Assembly (NCBI GenBank): GCA_019823025.1
Contig: CP081940.1
Location: 806,001-870,000 of the forward strand
Direction of reading: 5' to 3'
DNA from: Methylophilales bacterium
GTDB taxonomy: Bacteria; Pseudomonadota; Gammaproteobacteria; Burkholderiales; Methylophilaceae
DNA: 64,000 nucleotides
Below the pieces are notes generated by a model. That model made no database searches. It was not told the DNA's origin and saw only the letters and a list, made by a program, of their open reading frames with translations. The position numbers were made by a program, and so were the translations under genes. Each line of letters opens with the position of its first letter. Within the stretch, counting starts at the first letter, position 1. This document shows, in pieces, positions 17,824-27,392 of the stretch.

Positions 17824-19356
17824 ATGAAAATATCAATATCTTATCCACCAATTATTAATGATCATGGTCAAAAGGCGATGGTTTCTCAGAATCGTAATGT
17901 TCAGTTCTTCAAAGAACCTACTTATTTATTACCTGTAACTTATGCTCAAGCAGCGACCTATTTAAAACAAATGGGTTATGAAGTTTATTGGGATGATGGG
18001 AATGCTCAGCTTAAATCTTTTGATAAATGGTTTGAGGATTTAATTAACGAAAGTCCAAATGTAATTGTACTTGAAAGTACAACGCCCGTTATGAAATTTT
18101 ATTGGCAAACAATTGATAAGGTTAAAAAAGCATTGCCTAATAGCATCGTAATTATGACAGGCTATCATTCTATGCGTATGCCCGAAGAGACTATGCAAAA
18201 ATGTGCGGCAGACATGGTATTAAGAAGTAGTAATGTTGATTTTGCCCTTCATCGCCTTATTCCTTTCATTCATGAGAATGATAATTGGCGAACAGATTAT
18301 CTTGGTGAAGGTCTGCTTATTCGTCTAGATAATGGGCAATTAAGGTCCACAGGTGACTTTAGACAAGTAGAACCTCTTGATAATGTTCCATTAGTTGATA
18401 GAGATCTTGTTAATTGGGAGGATTATGCTTTTGAGAATGGTAACTTCCTTCAAACTCCTGGTACATATGCATCCAGTGTTATTAGAGATTGTATGTTTGG
18501 TAAATGTACATTTTGTCGATATAACGGCCCAGATTTAACTTTTTCTATGATGTCGGTAGAGCGAAGTTTAGATGAGTATGAACGCTTAATTAATGAGCAC
18601 GGAGTAAAAGAAATTTTTGATGATTCAGGTGTTTGGTATAGAGGTAAAGAAGCTAGGCAGTTTGCTCAAGGTATTATTGATAGAGGTCTACACAAAAAAG
18701 GTTGTTATTTTGGTATTAATACTCGCTTTGAATACCTTGATGAAGAGACAATAAAGCTAATGGGCAAAGCAAATTTTAGATTTATTTTGTTGGGATATGA
18801 GGCAGCTGATAATGTAACTCTAATAAAGCTCAATAAAGGTTATCAATTACAACATGTAGATAATTGCTTAAAATGGATGACAAAGTATGGAATGCATCCT
18901 CACTTGACTATTATGGTAGGTTATTATTGGCAAACCCAAAAACAATTAGATAATACAGTGTCTGAAGTAAAACGTCTTATGTTTAGTGGTTTAGCTCGTA
19001 CACTTCAAGTTACATTGTGTACACCACTTGATTACACACCCTATCATAAAGAATGCATAAAAGAAGGCGTTCTTTTAACAGATGACTATAATGATTTTGA
19101 CATGAGTAAACTTATTGTTAAAACACCAATTCCACACGATCAATACTACAAAGCTGTAAGGGATATGTATTCAATTGCATTTCATCCAAAGTTTATTCTC
19201 AGACAGTTACTTTTCTTAACTAGCTTTAAAAAGAAAGACTGGCAATTTTTATTTACTTACAGTATCCGTGCTATTCGTCGAGTTCGACAACATATATTTA
19301 ACCTGACTCGTCATGAAACTAGTAAATCTCCAGAAAAGATGTCTGTTGAAAAATAA
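17824..19356 (+). CDS. B12-binding-type radical SAM protein, unusual cluster motif
   Basis: A 510-residue protein. Residues about 25-155 look like the cobalamin-binding Rossmann domain that precedes the barrel in class B radical SAM enzymes (TYAQAATYLKQMGYEV, MTGYHSM). The [4Fe-4S] cysteines are Cys223, Cys228 and Cys231, spaced CX4CX2C in DCMFGKCTFCRYNG instead of the usual CX3CX2C. A clear barrel follows, ending near 420, then a basic C-terminal tail. Class B members often do B12-dependent methylation or ring chemistry; the substrate here is unknown, with a sugar or lipid-linked intermediate suggested by the surrounding genes. Preceded closely by a flavin reductase. Confidence 0.85.
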   Translation: MKISISYPPIINDHGQKAMVSQNRNVQFFKEPTYLLPVTYAQAATYLKQMGYEVYWDDGNAQLKSFDKWFEDLINESPNVIVLESTTPVMKFYWQTIDKVKKALPNSIVIMTGYHSMRMPEETMQKCAADMVLRSSNVDFALHRLIPFIHENDNWRTDYLGEGLLIRLDNGQLRSTGDFRQVEPLDNVPLVDRDLVNWEDYAFENGNFLQTPGTYASSVIRDCMFGKCTFCRYNGPDLTFSMMSVERSLDEYERLINEHGVKEIFDDSGVWYRGKEARQFAQGIIDRGLHKKGCYFGINTRFEYLDEETIKLMGKANFRFILLGYEAADNVTLIKLNKGYQLQHVDNCLKWMTKYGMHPHLTIMVGYYWQTQKQLDNTVSEVKRLMFSGLARTLQVTLCTPLDYTPYHKECIKEGVLLTDDYNDFDMSKLIVKTPIPHDQYYKAVRDMYSIAFHPKFILRQLLFLTSFKKKDWQFLFTYSIRAIRRVRQHIFNLTRHETSKSPEKMSVEK

Positions 19357-19478
19357 CCAAATTATATCTGCAAATTTAATAGCTTAATTATCTGATGTAT
19401 GTACTAAATACTTTTATCGAAAATTAAATAACCCCAAAATTAGTTATTTAGAAAACAACTAAGAAAATATTAAAATAT

Positions 19479-20462
19479 ATGTTATTTTCAATTATTATAC
19501 CTGTTAAGTCTATTAACAATTATGTAAGAGAGACTGTCCCCCATATACAAGCATTAAAAACTCATAAATGGGAACTGTTTATCATCCCCAACTCTATTGA
19601 AGAGAATGAGTGGGCTGATGATAAAAGAATTACTATATTAGAATCTGGTAAAGTAGGCCCTGCCCAAAAACGCGATCTTGGTGCAATGAGTTCAAATGGT
19701 GATATTGTAGTATTTCTAGATGACGATTCATATCCAGATGTTAACTTCCTGAAAATTGCAAAAACTTATTTTTTAAATTCTAATGTTATAGCAATTGGTG
19801 GTCCAGCTATAACTCCCAAAGAAGATAGTTTTTGGCAGCATGTTTCAGGTGCTGTTTTTTTAGGAAAACTAACAGGTGGATTCCCAGAAAGGTATGTCCC
19901 TTATGGGCCTTCAAAAGAAATTGATGATTGGCCGACTGTTAACTTAATGGTTAGAAGAAAAGATTTTCTCTCTGTGGGAGGGTTTGATTGTCATTATTGG
20001 CCAGGTGATGATACTTGGTTGTGTCTCAAGCTTAAAAAAACAGGCAAGAAAATAATGTATGCACCTGAAATGATTGTTTGGCATCATCGTAGGGCAGGAT
20101 TTTTACTTCATTTAAAACAAGTTGGCGCCTATGGTCTTCATAGAGGCTATTTTGCCCGACATTACCCCGAGACATCTTTTCGATTTAAGTTTTTTATACC
20201 ATCATTATTTGTTTTTTTTGTTTTGGTTTCGATCATATTCGCTCTTTCGGGTCAAAGTCTATTTTTATTTTTGTTTATACTTTTTGGCTGGACAATATAT
20301 ATTTTAGCGATTGTTTCATCTATTTATGATTCAAGCAAACATGAAGGTTTACTTGTATCATTAGCAACACTTTTATATTTACCTCCCACTCATTTTTTTT
20401 ATGGAATTCGGTTTATGATGGGCTTTTTAAGAAAAGGTGAATTAGTAAGTAAACTTCGTTAA
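19479..20462 (+). CDS. Family 2 glycosyltransferase with C-terminal membrane helices
   Basis: A 327-residue GT-A enzyme: FSIIIPVKSINNYV at the N-terminus, a DXD-type motif in VFLDDDSYPD near residue 86, and an acceptor-side GGFDCHYWPGDDTWLC segment with the catalytic acid region. From about 240 there are three hydrophobic helices. The HHRRAGFLLHLKQVGAYG stretch before the helices is shared with membrane-attached GT2 enzymes of cell-surface loci. Donor and acceptor unknown. About 120 bases separate it from the radical SAM gene. Confidence 0.85.
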   Translation: MLFSIIIPVKSINNYVRETVPHIQALKTHKWELFIIPNSIEENEWADDKRITILESGKVGPAQKRDLGAMSSNGDIVVFLDDDSYPDVNFLKIAKTYFLNSNVIAIGGPAITPKEDSFWQHVSGAVFLGKLTGGFPERYVPYGPSKEIDDWPTVNLMVRRKDFLSVGGFDCHYWPGDDTWLCLKLKKTGKKIMYAPEMIVWHHRRAGFLLHLKQVGAYGLHRGYFARHYPETSFRFKFFIPSLFVFFVLVSIIFALSGQSLFLFLFILFGWTIYILAIVSSIYDSSKHEGLLVSLATLLYLPPTHFFYGIRFMMGFLRKGELVSKLR

Positions 20463-20529
20463 TGTATATAATGGTTAATTGTTTATACAGTATATTTAAT
20501 TTGTACTTCGTTTAATTTTTGGAGAAAAA

Positions 20530-23085
20530 ATGAAGGTTGTTATTACGGGTGGTCTTGGTTACATAGGGACTGAATTATGTAAAATTTATTCCGGTGAATC
20601 TAGATATAAAGATATAACGGTTATTGATAATAAATTTGCCTCAGAAAGAGTCATCCAACTTAGAGATTGGGGCATTAATTTTGTTCACGGAGATATACTA
20701 GATTTAGATTTAATGCAGAGCGTTTTGGGTGACGCCGATATTGTATATCACTTAGCTGGAATAACCGATGTAGCCCATACTAAAACTGAAGTAAACAATG
20801 AAAAAGAAAAGCTGATCGCTGAAGTTGGGATTGATGGTACAAATAATGTTATTAAATCTTTACCTAAAAATGCAAAACTAATTTTTCCATCAACACATGT
20901 AGTTTATGAAGGCCTTCAAAAAACTAAGTTTGATATAGAAGAGAATGAGCCTTTACTCCCGATCTTATCTTATGCAGATGGTAAGGCAAAATCAGAAATT
21001 GATATACAAAATGCAAACATAAATTTTGTTATCCTTAGGCTCGCTACAGTATTTGGTCTTTCATTCTCAGATACTATGCGGATAAATATTATGCCAAATT
21101 TATTTGCAAAAATTACATCTCAAAATGGAATTATTAAGCTTTTTTCTGGGGGCAAACAATATAAAAGCCTAGTATCAGTTTTTGATGTTGTGAGATCAAT
21201 GAAATTCCTTGCTGAAAAAGATGAGGTTGCTAAAGAAATTTTTCATTGCTCAAGTGTTAATACAACAGTAAAAGAAGTGGCTGAAATATGTAAAAAAATT
21301 AATACTTATGTCGAGCTCATAGAAACTGATGATGAAATACCTAATCTAGGCTATACAACTTCAAATAAGAAAATCCTAGCAACTGGTTTTGAATTTAAAT
21401 ATCCATTGAAAGAGTCACTTAATGAAATGATTAAGGCTTGGTCGACAAAAGATCAGTTTAATAAACTTGAGTTGATTCAAAAAGGCCAGAAAGAATATAT
21501 AGATGAGCGCGGAAAGATAAGTAATTTTGAGCTTACTGAACCCATCAATCTCATTGGATATATTGAATCAAAAACAGGAACAGTTAGAGCAAACCATTAC
21601 CATCCGATTCAGGAGCAAAAATGTTTACTTATATCTGGTCAATATATAAGTGTTCTTAAGGATTTATCTGATGAAAATGCTGTAATTGAGACCAATATTA
21701 TCAACCCTGGAGATTTGGCAGTAATCCACCCCAATGTAGCCCACACAATGGTTTTTCTAGAGGATTCAATTTTTCTCAATCTAGTTAGAGGTGAAAGAGA
21801 GCATGAGAATTATGGTTTAACGCACACAATTTTTTATGAATTGGTAGATGATAACCTAAGAAAACAGATAGTAGATCACTATAAGGCTAATTGCAGAGTG
21901 TGTGGAAAAAAGAACCTTAAAGAGGTAATCTCTCTAGGAATGTCACCATTAGCTAATAGCTTACTTAAGGATATTAATGAAAAAGATAATTTATATCCTT
22001 TAGAACTCAATTTTTGTCCAAATTGCTCAAATTGCCAACTTTCGTTTACAGTACCAGCTAAACAAATGTTTGATAGTTACCTTTATGTATCTTCGACAAA
22101 TCAGACATTTAGAAATCATTTTTCAAGCATGGCAGACAAATTTATAAAAGAGTTTAACCTTAATAAAAAAAGTTTTGTTTTGGATATAGGTAGTAACGAT
22201 GGTGTTTTTCTCAAACCACTTAAAGAAAATGGAATTCAAATATTAGGTGTGGACCCTGCTGAAAATTTAGCTAGTTTAGCAAACTCCAAAGGATTAGAAA
22301 CGCTGCAGGGTTATTTTGATGAAAAAATAGTAGATAAAGTAATTAAATTAAAAGGTAAGGCAGATATAGTTACTGCTTTTAATGTTTTTGCTCATGCAGA
22401 TGATCTAAAGTCACTAGTGAATAATGCTTTTAGGGCACTTAAGAAAGATGGTGTTTTTATTATTGAAGTTCAGTATTTATTGGACACCCTTAAAGATGTC
22501 ACATTTGATAATATTTACCATGAGCATGTTAATTACTGGTCTGTTACTTCTTTAAAAGAATTCTGCAACTTGAATGATCTTAAACTAATTAAGGTTGAAC
22601 ATGTTGAAACTCATGGTGGTTCAATAAGAGCATATATTAGCAATGATACAAAAGTTGATTCATCAGTCGAAATATTTTTAAATAAAGAGAAAGATTTTGG
22701 AATTAGTCAGTTTAGGACTTATGAAAAATTTGCCAGCAAAGTGAAAAATCTCAAAACAAGTGTACTAAAGACAGTATCGAAAATTAAGAAGGAAGGAAAT
22801 TCTATAGTTGGCTATGGATCTCCTGCAAAAGCAACAACTGTCCTAAATTATTATGGTATTTCATATAAAGATATTGACTATATCATTGAAGACAATGAGC
22901 TAAAACATAATCATTTACTTCCCGGTATGAAAATTCCAATTAAATCGAAAAAAGATGCCCTGAAAAAACTACCAGACTATATTCTAGTATTGGCATGGAA
23001 TTTCTTAGATGATATTAAATTAAATAATCCTGATTTGGTAAAATCAGGTTGTAAATTTGTAACTTTAAGAGATTTAAATTGGTAA
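20530..23085 (+). CDS. Three-module sugar enzyme: epimerase/reductase + cupin + C-methyltransferase
   Basis: An 851-residue fusion in one uninterrupted frame. Residues about 1-300 are an NAD-dependent epimerase/dehydratase with GGLGYIG and YADGK (YX3K). Residues about 310-445 are a cupin of the sugar-epimerase/WxcM kind, with an RANHYHP metal-ligand-like motif near 353 and a NPGDLAVIHPNVAH segment. Residues about 455-851 resemble nucleotide-sugar C-methyltransferases of the TylC3/NovU kind: a zinc-binding CRVCG plus CPNCSNC region, SAM motif VLDIGSNDGVF near 550, and the C-terminal GYGSPAKATTV domain near 760. Together they could reduce or epimerise and C-methylate a 4-keto sugar nucleotide. 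Such modules are usually separate genes. A good AGGAG-like site (GGAGAA) precedes the ATG. Confidence 0.87.
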   Translation: MKVVITGGLGYIGTELCKIYSGESRYKDITVIDNKFASERVIQLRDWGINFVHGDILDLDLMQSVLGDADIVYHLAGITDVAHTKTEVNNEKEKLIAEVGIDGTNNVIKSLPKNAKLIFPSTHVVYEGLQKTKFDIEENEPLLPILSYADGKAKSEIDIQNANINFVILRLATVFGLSFSDTMRINIMPNLFAKITSQNGIIKLFSGGKQYKSLVSVFDVVRSMKFLAEKDEVAKEIFHCSSVNTTVKEVAEICKKINTYVELIETDDEIPNLGYTTSNKKILATGFEFKYPLKESLNEMIKAWSTKDQFNKLELIQKGQKEYIDERGKISNFELTEPINLIGYIESKTGTVRANHYHPIQEQKCLLISGQYISVLKDLSDENAVIETNIINPGDLAVIHPNVAHTMVFLEDSIFLNLVRGEREHENYGLTHTIFYELVDDNLRKQIVDHYKANCRVCGKKNLKEVISLGMSPLANSLLKDINEKDNLYPLELNFCPNCSNCQLSFTVPAKQMFDSYLYVSSTNQTFRNHFSSMADKFIKEFNLNKKSFVLDIGSNDGVFLKPLKENGIQILGVDPAENLASLANSKGLETLQGYFDEKIVDKVIKLKGKADIVTAFNVFAHADDLKSLVNNAFRALKKDGVFIIEVQYLLDTLKDVTFDNIYHEHVNYWSVTSLKEFCNLNDLKLIKVEHVETHGGSIRAYISNDTKVDSSVEIFLNKEKDFGISQFRTYEKFASKVKNLKTSVLKTVSKIKKEGNSIVGYGSPAKATTVLNYYGISYKDIDYIIEDNELKHNHLLPGMKIPIKSKKDALKKLPDYILVLAWNFLDDIKLNNPDLVKSGCKFVTLRDLNW

Positions 23086-23096
23086 CAGGAAAATTT

Positions 23097-24026
23097 ATGA
23101 AATACAAGGATTCTAATAAAGATGCGATTGTTTCAATAGTCATAACAACAAAAAATGAGCAAGATAATATCGAAAATTGTTTGTTATCTATATTGAATCA
23201 AACATACCCAAGAAATCTAATGGAAATTATCGTAGTAGATAATTATTCGACAGATAAAACAAAAAAAATTTCAAAAAAGTATGCAGATATTGTCGCAAAT
23301 ATAGGTCCTGAAAGGAATACACAACGAAATTATGGAATGTTAGACTTATCCACTGGAAAATATTTGGTTTGGATTGATGCAGACATGATTTTGTCAAAGA
23401 GACTTATAGAAAATTGTATTGCCTATTTATCAAATAAAAATTTAATAGCATTAAATATTCCTGAAATAATCCTTGGCGATGACTTTTTTTCAAAGGTTAG
23501 AAGATTTGAAAGATCTTTTTATAATAATACTGTCATTGATGGTTCTAGAATAATTCTAAGAAATGCCTTTATAAAGTCTGGCGGTTTCTCTAAAAATTGG
23601 GAGCATGGGGCAGATGACTGGGATTTAGATAAAGAACTAAAATTGATTGGAGAGATTGGGTATATTGAAGAAACAGAAGAAAATACAGGTGAAATATTAA
23701 ATTCACTAAAATTGAATATAAATCCGCAATATAGTAAAAATAGCTGTATTTTTCATAATGAATCCAAAATGTCTATTTGGAAATTTATTAAAAAGAAGAC
23801 TTATTATTCAACTGATTTGAATGCATATGTTAAGAAGTGGGGATCATCAGACCCAGATATACAAAAACAACTAGGACTATGGTATAGATTTGTTTTTGTT
23901 TTTGTAGAAAATGGAAAGTGGAAAAGAACTCTTAAAAGACCAGATTTGTATTTTTCAATAGTTCTAATTAGATTCTTAACCGGGATTGGTTATTTATTTT
24001 CGAGATTAAAGACGATAAAAAATTGA
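23097..24026 (+). CDS. Family 2 glycosyltransferase
   Basis: A GT-A enzyme of 309 residues from the ATG at 23097, chosen over a TTG at 23079 because AGGAAA lies 5 bases upstream and the TTG is inside the preceding gene. Motifs: SIVITTKNEQDNI, VVDNYSTDKT, and VWIDADMILS as the DXD motif. A GGFSKNWEHGADDWDLD acceptor segment lies in the middle. One possible membrane helix near the C-terminus (YFSIVLIRFLTGIGYLF). Sugar specificity unknown. Its stop overlaps the TTG start of the next gene. Confidence 0.84.
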   Translation: MKYKDSNKDAIVSIVITTKNEQDNIENCLLSILNQTYPRNLMEIIVVDNYSTDKTKKISKKYADIVANIGPERNTQRNYGMLDLSTGKYLVWIDADMILSKRLIENCIAYLSNKNLIALNIPEIILGDDFFSKVRRFERSFYNNTVIDGSRIILRNAFIKSGGFSKNWEHGADDWDLDKELKLIGEIGYIEETEENTGEILNSLKLNINPQYSKNSCIFHNESKMSIWKFIKKKTYYSTDLNAYVKKWGSSDPDIQKQLGLWYRFVFVFVENGKWKRTLKRPDLYFSIVLIRFLTGIGYLFSRLKTIKN

Positions 24027-24508
24027 GAATACTCCAATCTATTTTCAATAAGTATACTTTTTTTACTTCAAGAGTTAGAGCGATTATTTATAGTATATTT
24101 ATGAAGGGTGTTGGCAAGCGCACTTATTTTTCGCAAGGGGTTGTAGTTACGAGCCCCACAAATGTGAGGGTTGGAAATGATGTGACTATAAATTTACGTT
24201 GCCGTTTAGATGGCCCCGGAGGTCTTGATATTGGAGATTTTTCAATGGTTGGAATAAATGTAACAATATTGTCTGCTAGCCACGATTTTCATGATATTAG
24301 TGTGCCAATGAAATGCCAGGGAATTAATACTAAAAAAACTACTATAGGCAAAGATGTTTGGATTGGTAATAACGCGGTTATCATGCCCGGCGTTATTTTG
24401 GGTGATGGTGCAATTGTTGGAGCTAATAGTGTTGTAACAAAAGAAGTTAAGCCTCTAAATATAGTTGCAGGAACTCCAGCAAAAGTAATAGGGGTTCGGG
24501 GTAAATAA
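24023..24508 (+). CDS. Hexapeptide-repeat acetyltransferase (WbbJ/maltose-acetyltransferase type)
   Basis: A 161-residue left-handed beta-helix acyltransferase. Hexapeptide repeats run from about residue 45 to 150, with the catalytic-loop region SASHDFHD near residue 91 and the closing NSVVTKEVKPLNIVAGTPAKVIG signature (residues about 133-155) of acetyl-CoA-dependent O-acetyltransferases. The start is TTG at 24023, overlapping the preceding stop as TTGA; an ATG at 24101 would cut off 26 residues that look like an amphipathic lead-in. It probably O-acetylates a sugar of the repeat unit. Confidence 0.85.
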   Translation: MRILQSIFNKYTFFTSRVRAIIYSIFMKGVGKRTYFSQGVVVTSPTNVRVGNDVTINLRCRLDGPGGLDIGDFSMVGINVTILSASHDFHDISVPMKCQGINTKKTTIGKDVWIGNNAVIMPGVILGDGAIVGANSVVTKEVKPLNIVAGTPAKVIGVRGK

Positions 24509-24537
24509 TTGATGTATTAATTGAGTATCTGAAAGAT

Positions 24538-26679
24538 ATGATTACATTCAACAAAAAATATTATTTACTATTGGCAGCATTAATAGTAATCCTGCCACAT
24601 ATTTATTATGGGGATGGCCGTATTTTAAATGCAGGAGACTATGCATGGTCATTAGATTTCAATGGATATTTTAATCGTGGATTAAGTACTTGGGATGATA
24701 GTTATAATTTTGGTAACCCAGTCCCAAGGCATCATGTGACTTTGTTGTTTGGAAGCATTGGTTATTTACTTACTCAATTTGATTTTAGTCATGCAACTGT
24801 ACAATCTATTATATTTTTTGTATTTACTGTTATTTGTTTATTAGGGACCCTGCAACTCGGAAGATTGTTTAGCTGGAAGGAAGAGCAAAGTATTGTTTTT
24901 TCTTTGCTGTATATTTTTTCTTCGATATCACTTCATTATTGGAGTCCCGATCACGGCATGAACATTTTTGTATATCAATTGTTACCAGCAACAATGGCCT
25001 TAGCTTTAAAGTTTTTAAACACAAACAATTTGTTATTTTTAGTTGGTTTTTTTATAATTTGTTTAAATCCAGGTTTTTCTAATCCAGCTTTTTTTATTTG
25101 TTATTTCGCAGTATTGTTATTCTTTCTTGTTATTTCTGGACATATACTTTCAAATAAAAATCATATCACCCTTAGTCGAAAGGCTTTAGTAGTATTTATT
25201 TTTTTTATTGCTAATTGTTATTGGCTCTTCCCTTTTGTTGCCGATATTGCTAATCAACATAACTCTGCATCTAATTTAATTGCTGGATTAGTAAATGATC
25301 GGAAAATAGCTATTAACGATAGCTACGCAATTTTGTACTCTTTATTAGGAAATGGTGGTGGTCTTTGGACTGCAAATGGTTTTCATGGGCCAAACATGCC
25401 CATAAGAATATGGGGTGAATTTATAAGATCAAACATATTTATCCTCTTCAACATATTAGTTGTTTTAATATCTATATTTCCATTATTTACCCCAAAAGTT
25501 GATAAAAAACACGTTATATTTTTAGGTGCTTATTTGTTTATAGTGGTCTTAATTGCTGGGATGAAATATACGTTTCCAATTAATTTGATTCCTGAATTAT
25601 TTCTTGATATTCCTGGTTTTGAGAGAGGGTTTAGATCAATATCTATGAAAGTTGGACTAATTCTGGCATTTTTTGCTTCGATAATAATGTCGTATTCTGT
25701 AAAAACACCATTTAAAGTGATAACATTTATTTTCATACTACTATCAACTCTACCTTTTTTGAAAGGCTTAAATTACTCAGATAATAATGGATCAAAACCC
25801 CCTGAGTATATGATGCCACCTGATGAATATGATGTTTTAAAAAAAATCTCACAAGATGCTAATTATGATTTTCCACCTTCTTTAGTAAAGCTGCCAATAA
25901 ACGAAAAATCATACAATATAATATTAAAATGGAATGATGAAGAGGGTTTTGTTGGTTCAGAGTTTATTAGGATGTATTGGGACGGCCCAGCCATATACTT
26001 TTACGATGGCAATTCTGGTACAAGAAGAATTGTTGATAATTGCGGGGGCTCTGTAAACTTAAATTGCATTAAGGATATGATATCAAGAGGGAATTCATTT
26101 TTTTTAGTGAAAAATGATAGCTTGATCAATAGAGGTGATCATAATCTTGTTAGAAGTAAATTGTTAGATATGGAAAAGCTGGGTATCTTAAAGACTGTTG
26201 AAAAAAATCAACATTTTTATTTGTTTGAAAGTGTTAAAGAAGTAGATAATAGTCTACATTTTTTATCAATAAATTGTCATAACGATAAAGAGCAGTCTTC
26301 TGCTGTTAGGGTAAATGCAAGCCTTATTAATATAAATTCTTCATGTAAGAACCCCGATATAATTAAATATGGCAATCATCAAGATAGTTGGTGGTTGTGT
26401 GATGGTGACAAATATCAAAAAAATATAAATAACTCTAATGGGTTAATAAAACAAAAAAAAGATGGGATGCAAAAATATATTTCTGATATAGGTTGCGGTA
26501 TCGCTCACAAAACCAGGGATGTGATTTTAGGCACTTCAAAGGATAAAGATAAAAACAAATTTATCGTTTACTGGCCCTATATTACATTTATTATTGGGTT
26601 AGGTATTAGTATATCTTTTCTTATAAGTATTCTTATTTTCGGGATAATACAACAAACAAAGGGTAAGAATAAAAAATGA
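24538..26679 (+). CDS. Large polytopic membrane protein, GT-C-like, unknown specificity
   Basis: A 713-residue protein with about 11 hydrophobic helices in residues 5-430, a soluble periplasm-facing region from about 430 to 680, and a last helix at 685-708. The first loop contains GDYAWSLDFN and WDDSYNFGNP, an acidic loop like that carrying the catalytic Asp of GT-C glycosyltransferases (YfhO/AftD-like). The family cannot be fixed from reading alone. In this locus it could be a glycosyltransferase using a lipid-linked donor, or the missing polymerase. ATGA overlap joins it to the next gene. Confidence 0.72.
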   Translation: MITFNKKYYLLLAALIVILPHIYYGDGRILNAGDYAWSLDFNGYFNRGLSTWDDSYNFGNPVPRHHVTLLFGSIGYLLTQFDFSHATVQSIIFFVFTVICLLGTLQLGRLFSWKEEQSIVFSLLYIFSSISLHYWSPDHGMNIFVYQLLPATMALALKFLNTNNLLFLVGFFIICLNPGFSNPAFFICYFAVLLFFLVISGHILSNKNHITLSRKALVVFIFFIANCYWLFPFVADIANQHNSASNLIAGLVNDRKIAINDSYAILYSLLGNGGGLWTANGFHGPNMPIRIWGEFIRSNIFILFNILVVLISIFPLFTPKVDKKHVIFLGAYLFIVVLIAGMKYTFPINLIPELFLDIPGFERGFRSISMKVGLILAFFASIIMSYSVKTPFKVITFIFILLSTLPFLKGLNYSDNNGSKPPEYMMPPDEYDVLKKISQDANYDFPPSLVKLPINEKSYNIILKWNDEEGFVGSEFIRMYWDGPAIYFYDGNSGTRRIVDNCGGSVNLNCIKDMISRGNSFFLVKNDSLINRGDHNLVRSKLLDMEKLGILKTVEKNQHFYLFESVKEVDNSLHFLSINCHNDKEQSSAVRVNASLININSSCKNPDIIKYGNHQDSWWLCDGDKYQKNINNSNGLIKQKKDGMQKYISDIGCGIAHKTRDVILGTSKDKDKNKFIVYWPYITFIIGLGISISFLISILIFGIIQQTKGKNKK

Positions 26680-27392
26680 ATACAGATCAAATTACAAAGC
26701 TTTATTATACAATTGTGCCACTTAGATTTATTAGGTTTCATGCATATAGAGTTGAAAGATTTATAAAAAAAATGGCTCAAGAATATGACTTTAAAGGCAA
26801 TAAGATCTTAGATATTGGTGCAGGGTCTACGTATCATTCTGGTCACTTTTCAAAAGCAAAGTATCTTTCTCAAGATATTATTCAGAATTCATACAACACA
26901 ATAGATTATGTATATGATATTTGTTCGAAAGATGAAATCCTTGATAGTGAAGCAGTCAATGTAATTTTGTGCGCCCAAGTTTTAGAACATTTAACAGCCC
27001 CCCAGAGTGCACTTGATGAAATGTTTAGAGTTCTAAAGCCAGGAGGTAAAGTTTATTTAACAACCCATATGGCTTTTGAAGAACATATGTTACCTCATGA
27101 CTATTGGCGCTTTACTGAGTTTGGTATGAGGCTTTTGGCAAAAAATTCTAAATTTGAAGTTATTCATTTTGAAAGACATGGTGCTACTGCGAATCTTATC
27201 CATTATGCTTTTTGGACTTGGCCTATAAGAACTCTCTTTAAAAATAGATCTAATGTCATTTATTATTTGTATGCTATTTTATCAACGCCATTTATTTTAA
27301 TTACAGGTATTTTATCGGAGTTCATCGATTATATTTCAAAAGATAATGGAATTTACACGAATTTTGAAATAATTTTAAAAAAACGTGAATAA
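26676..27392 (+). CDS. SAM-dependent methyltransferase, class I
   Basis: A 238-residue protein with a Rossmann methyltransferase fold: LDIGAGSTYHSG (motif I) near residue 44, ILCAQVLEHLTAP near 100 and RVLKPGGKVYLTTHM near 123, the Methyltransf_11-type sequence pattern. A hydrophobic stretch near 200-215 may touch the membrane. The target in this locus may be a sugar hydroxyl or a terminal cap; unknown. It overlaps the genes on both sides (4 and 8 bases). Confidence 0.85.
   Translation: MNTDQITKLYYTIVPLRFIRFHAYRVERFIKKMAQEYDFKGNKILDIGAGSTYHSGHFSKAKYLSQDIIQNSYNTIDYVYDICSKDEILDSEAVNVILCAQVLEHLTAPQSALDEMFRVLKPGGKVYLTTHMAFEEHMLPHDYWRFTEFGMRLLAKNSKFEVIHFERHGATANLIHYAFWTWPIRTLFKNRSNVIYYLYAILSTPFILITGILSEFIDYISKDNGIYTNFEIILKKRE

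Noticed and set aside
19426-19449. Hairpin AAATAAC/GTTATTT after the radical SAM gene
   Set aside because: Weak stem with no T-run; not enough for a terminator or riboswitch.
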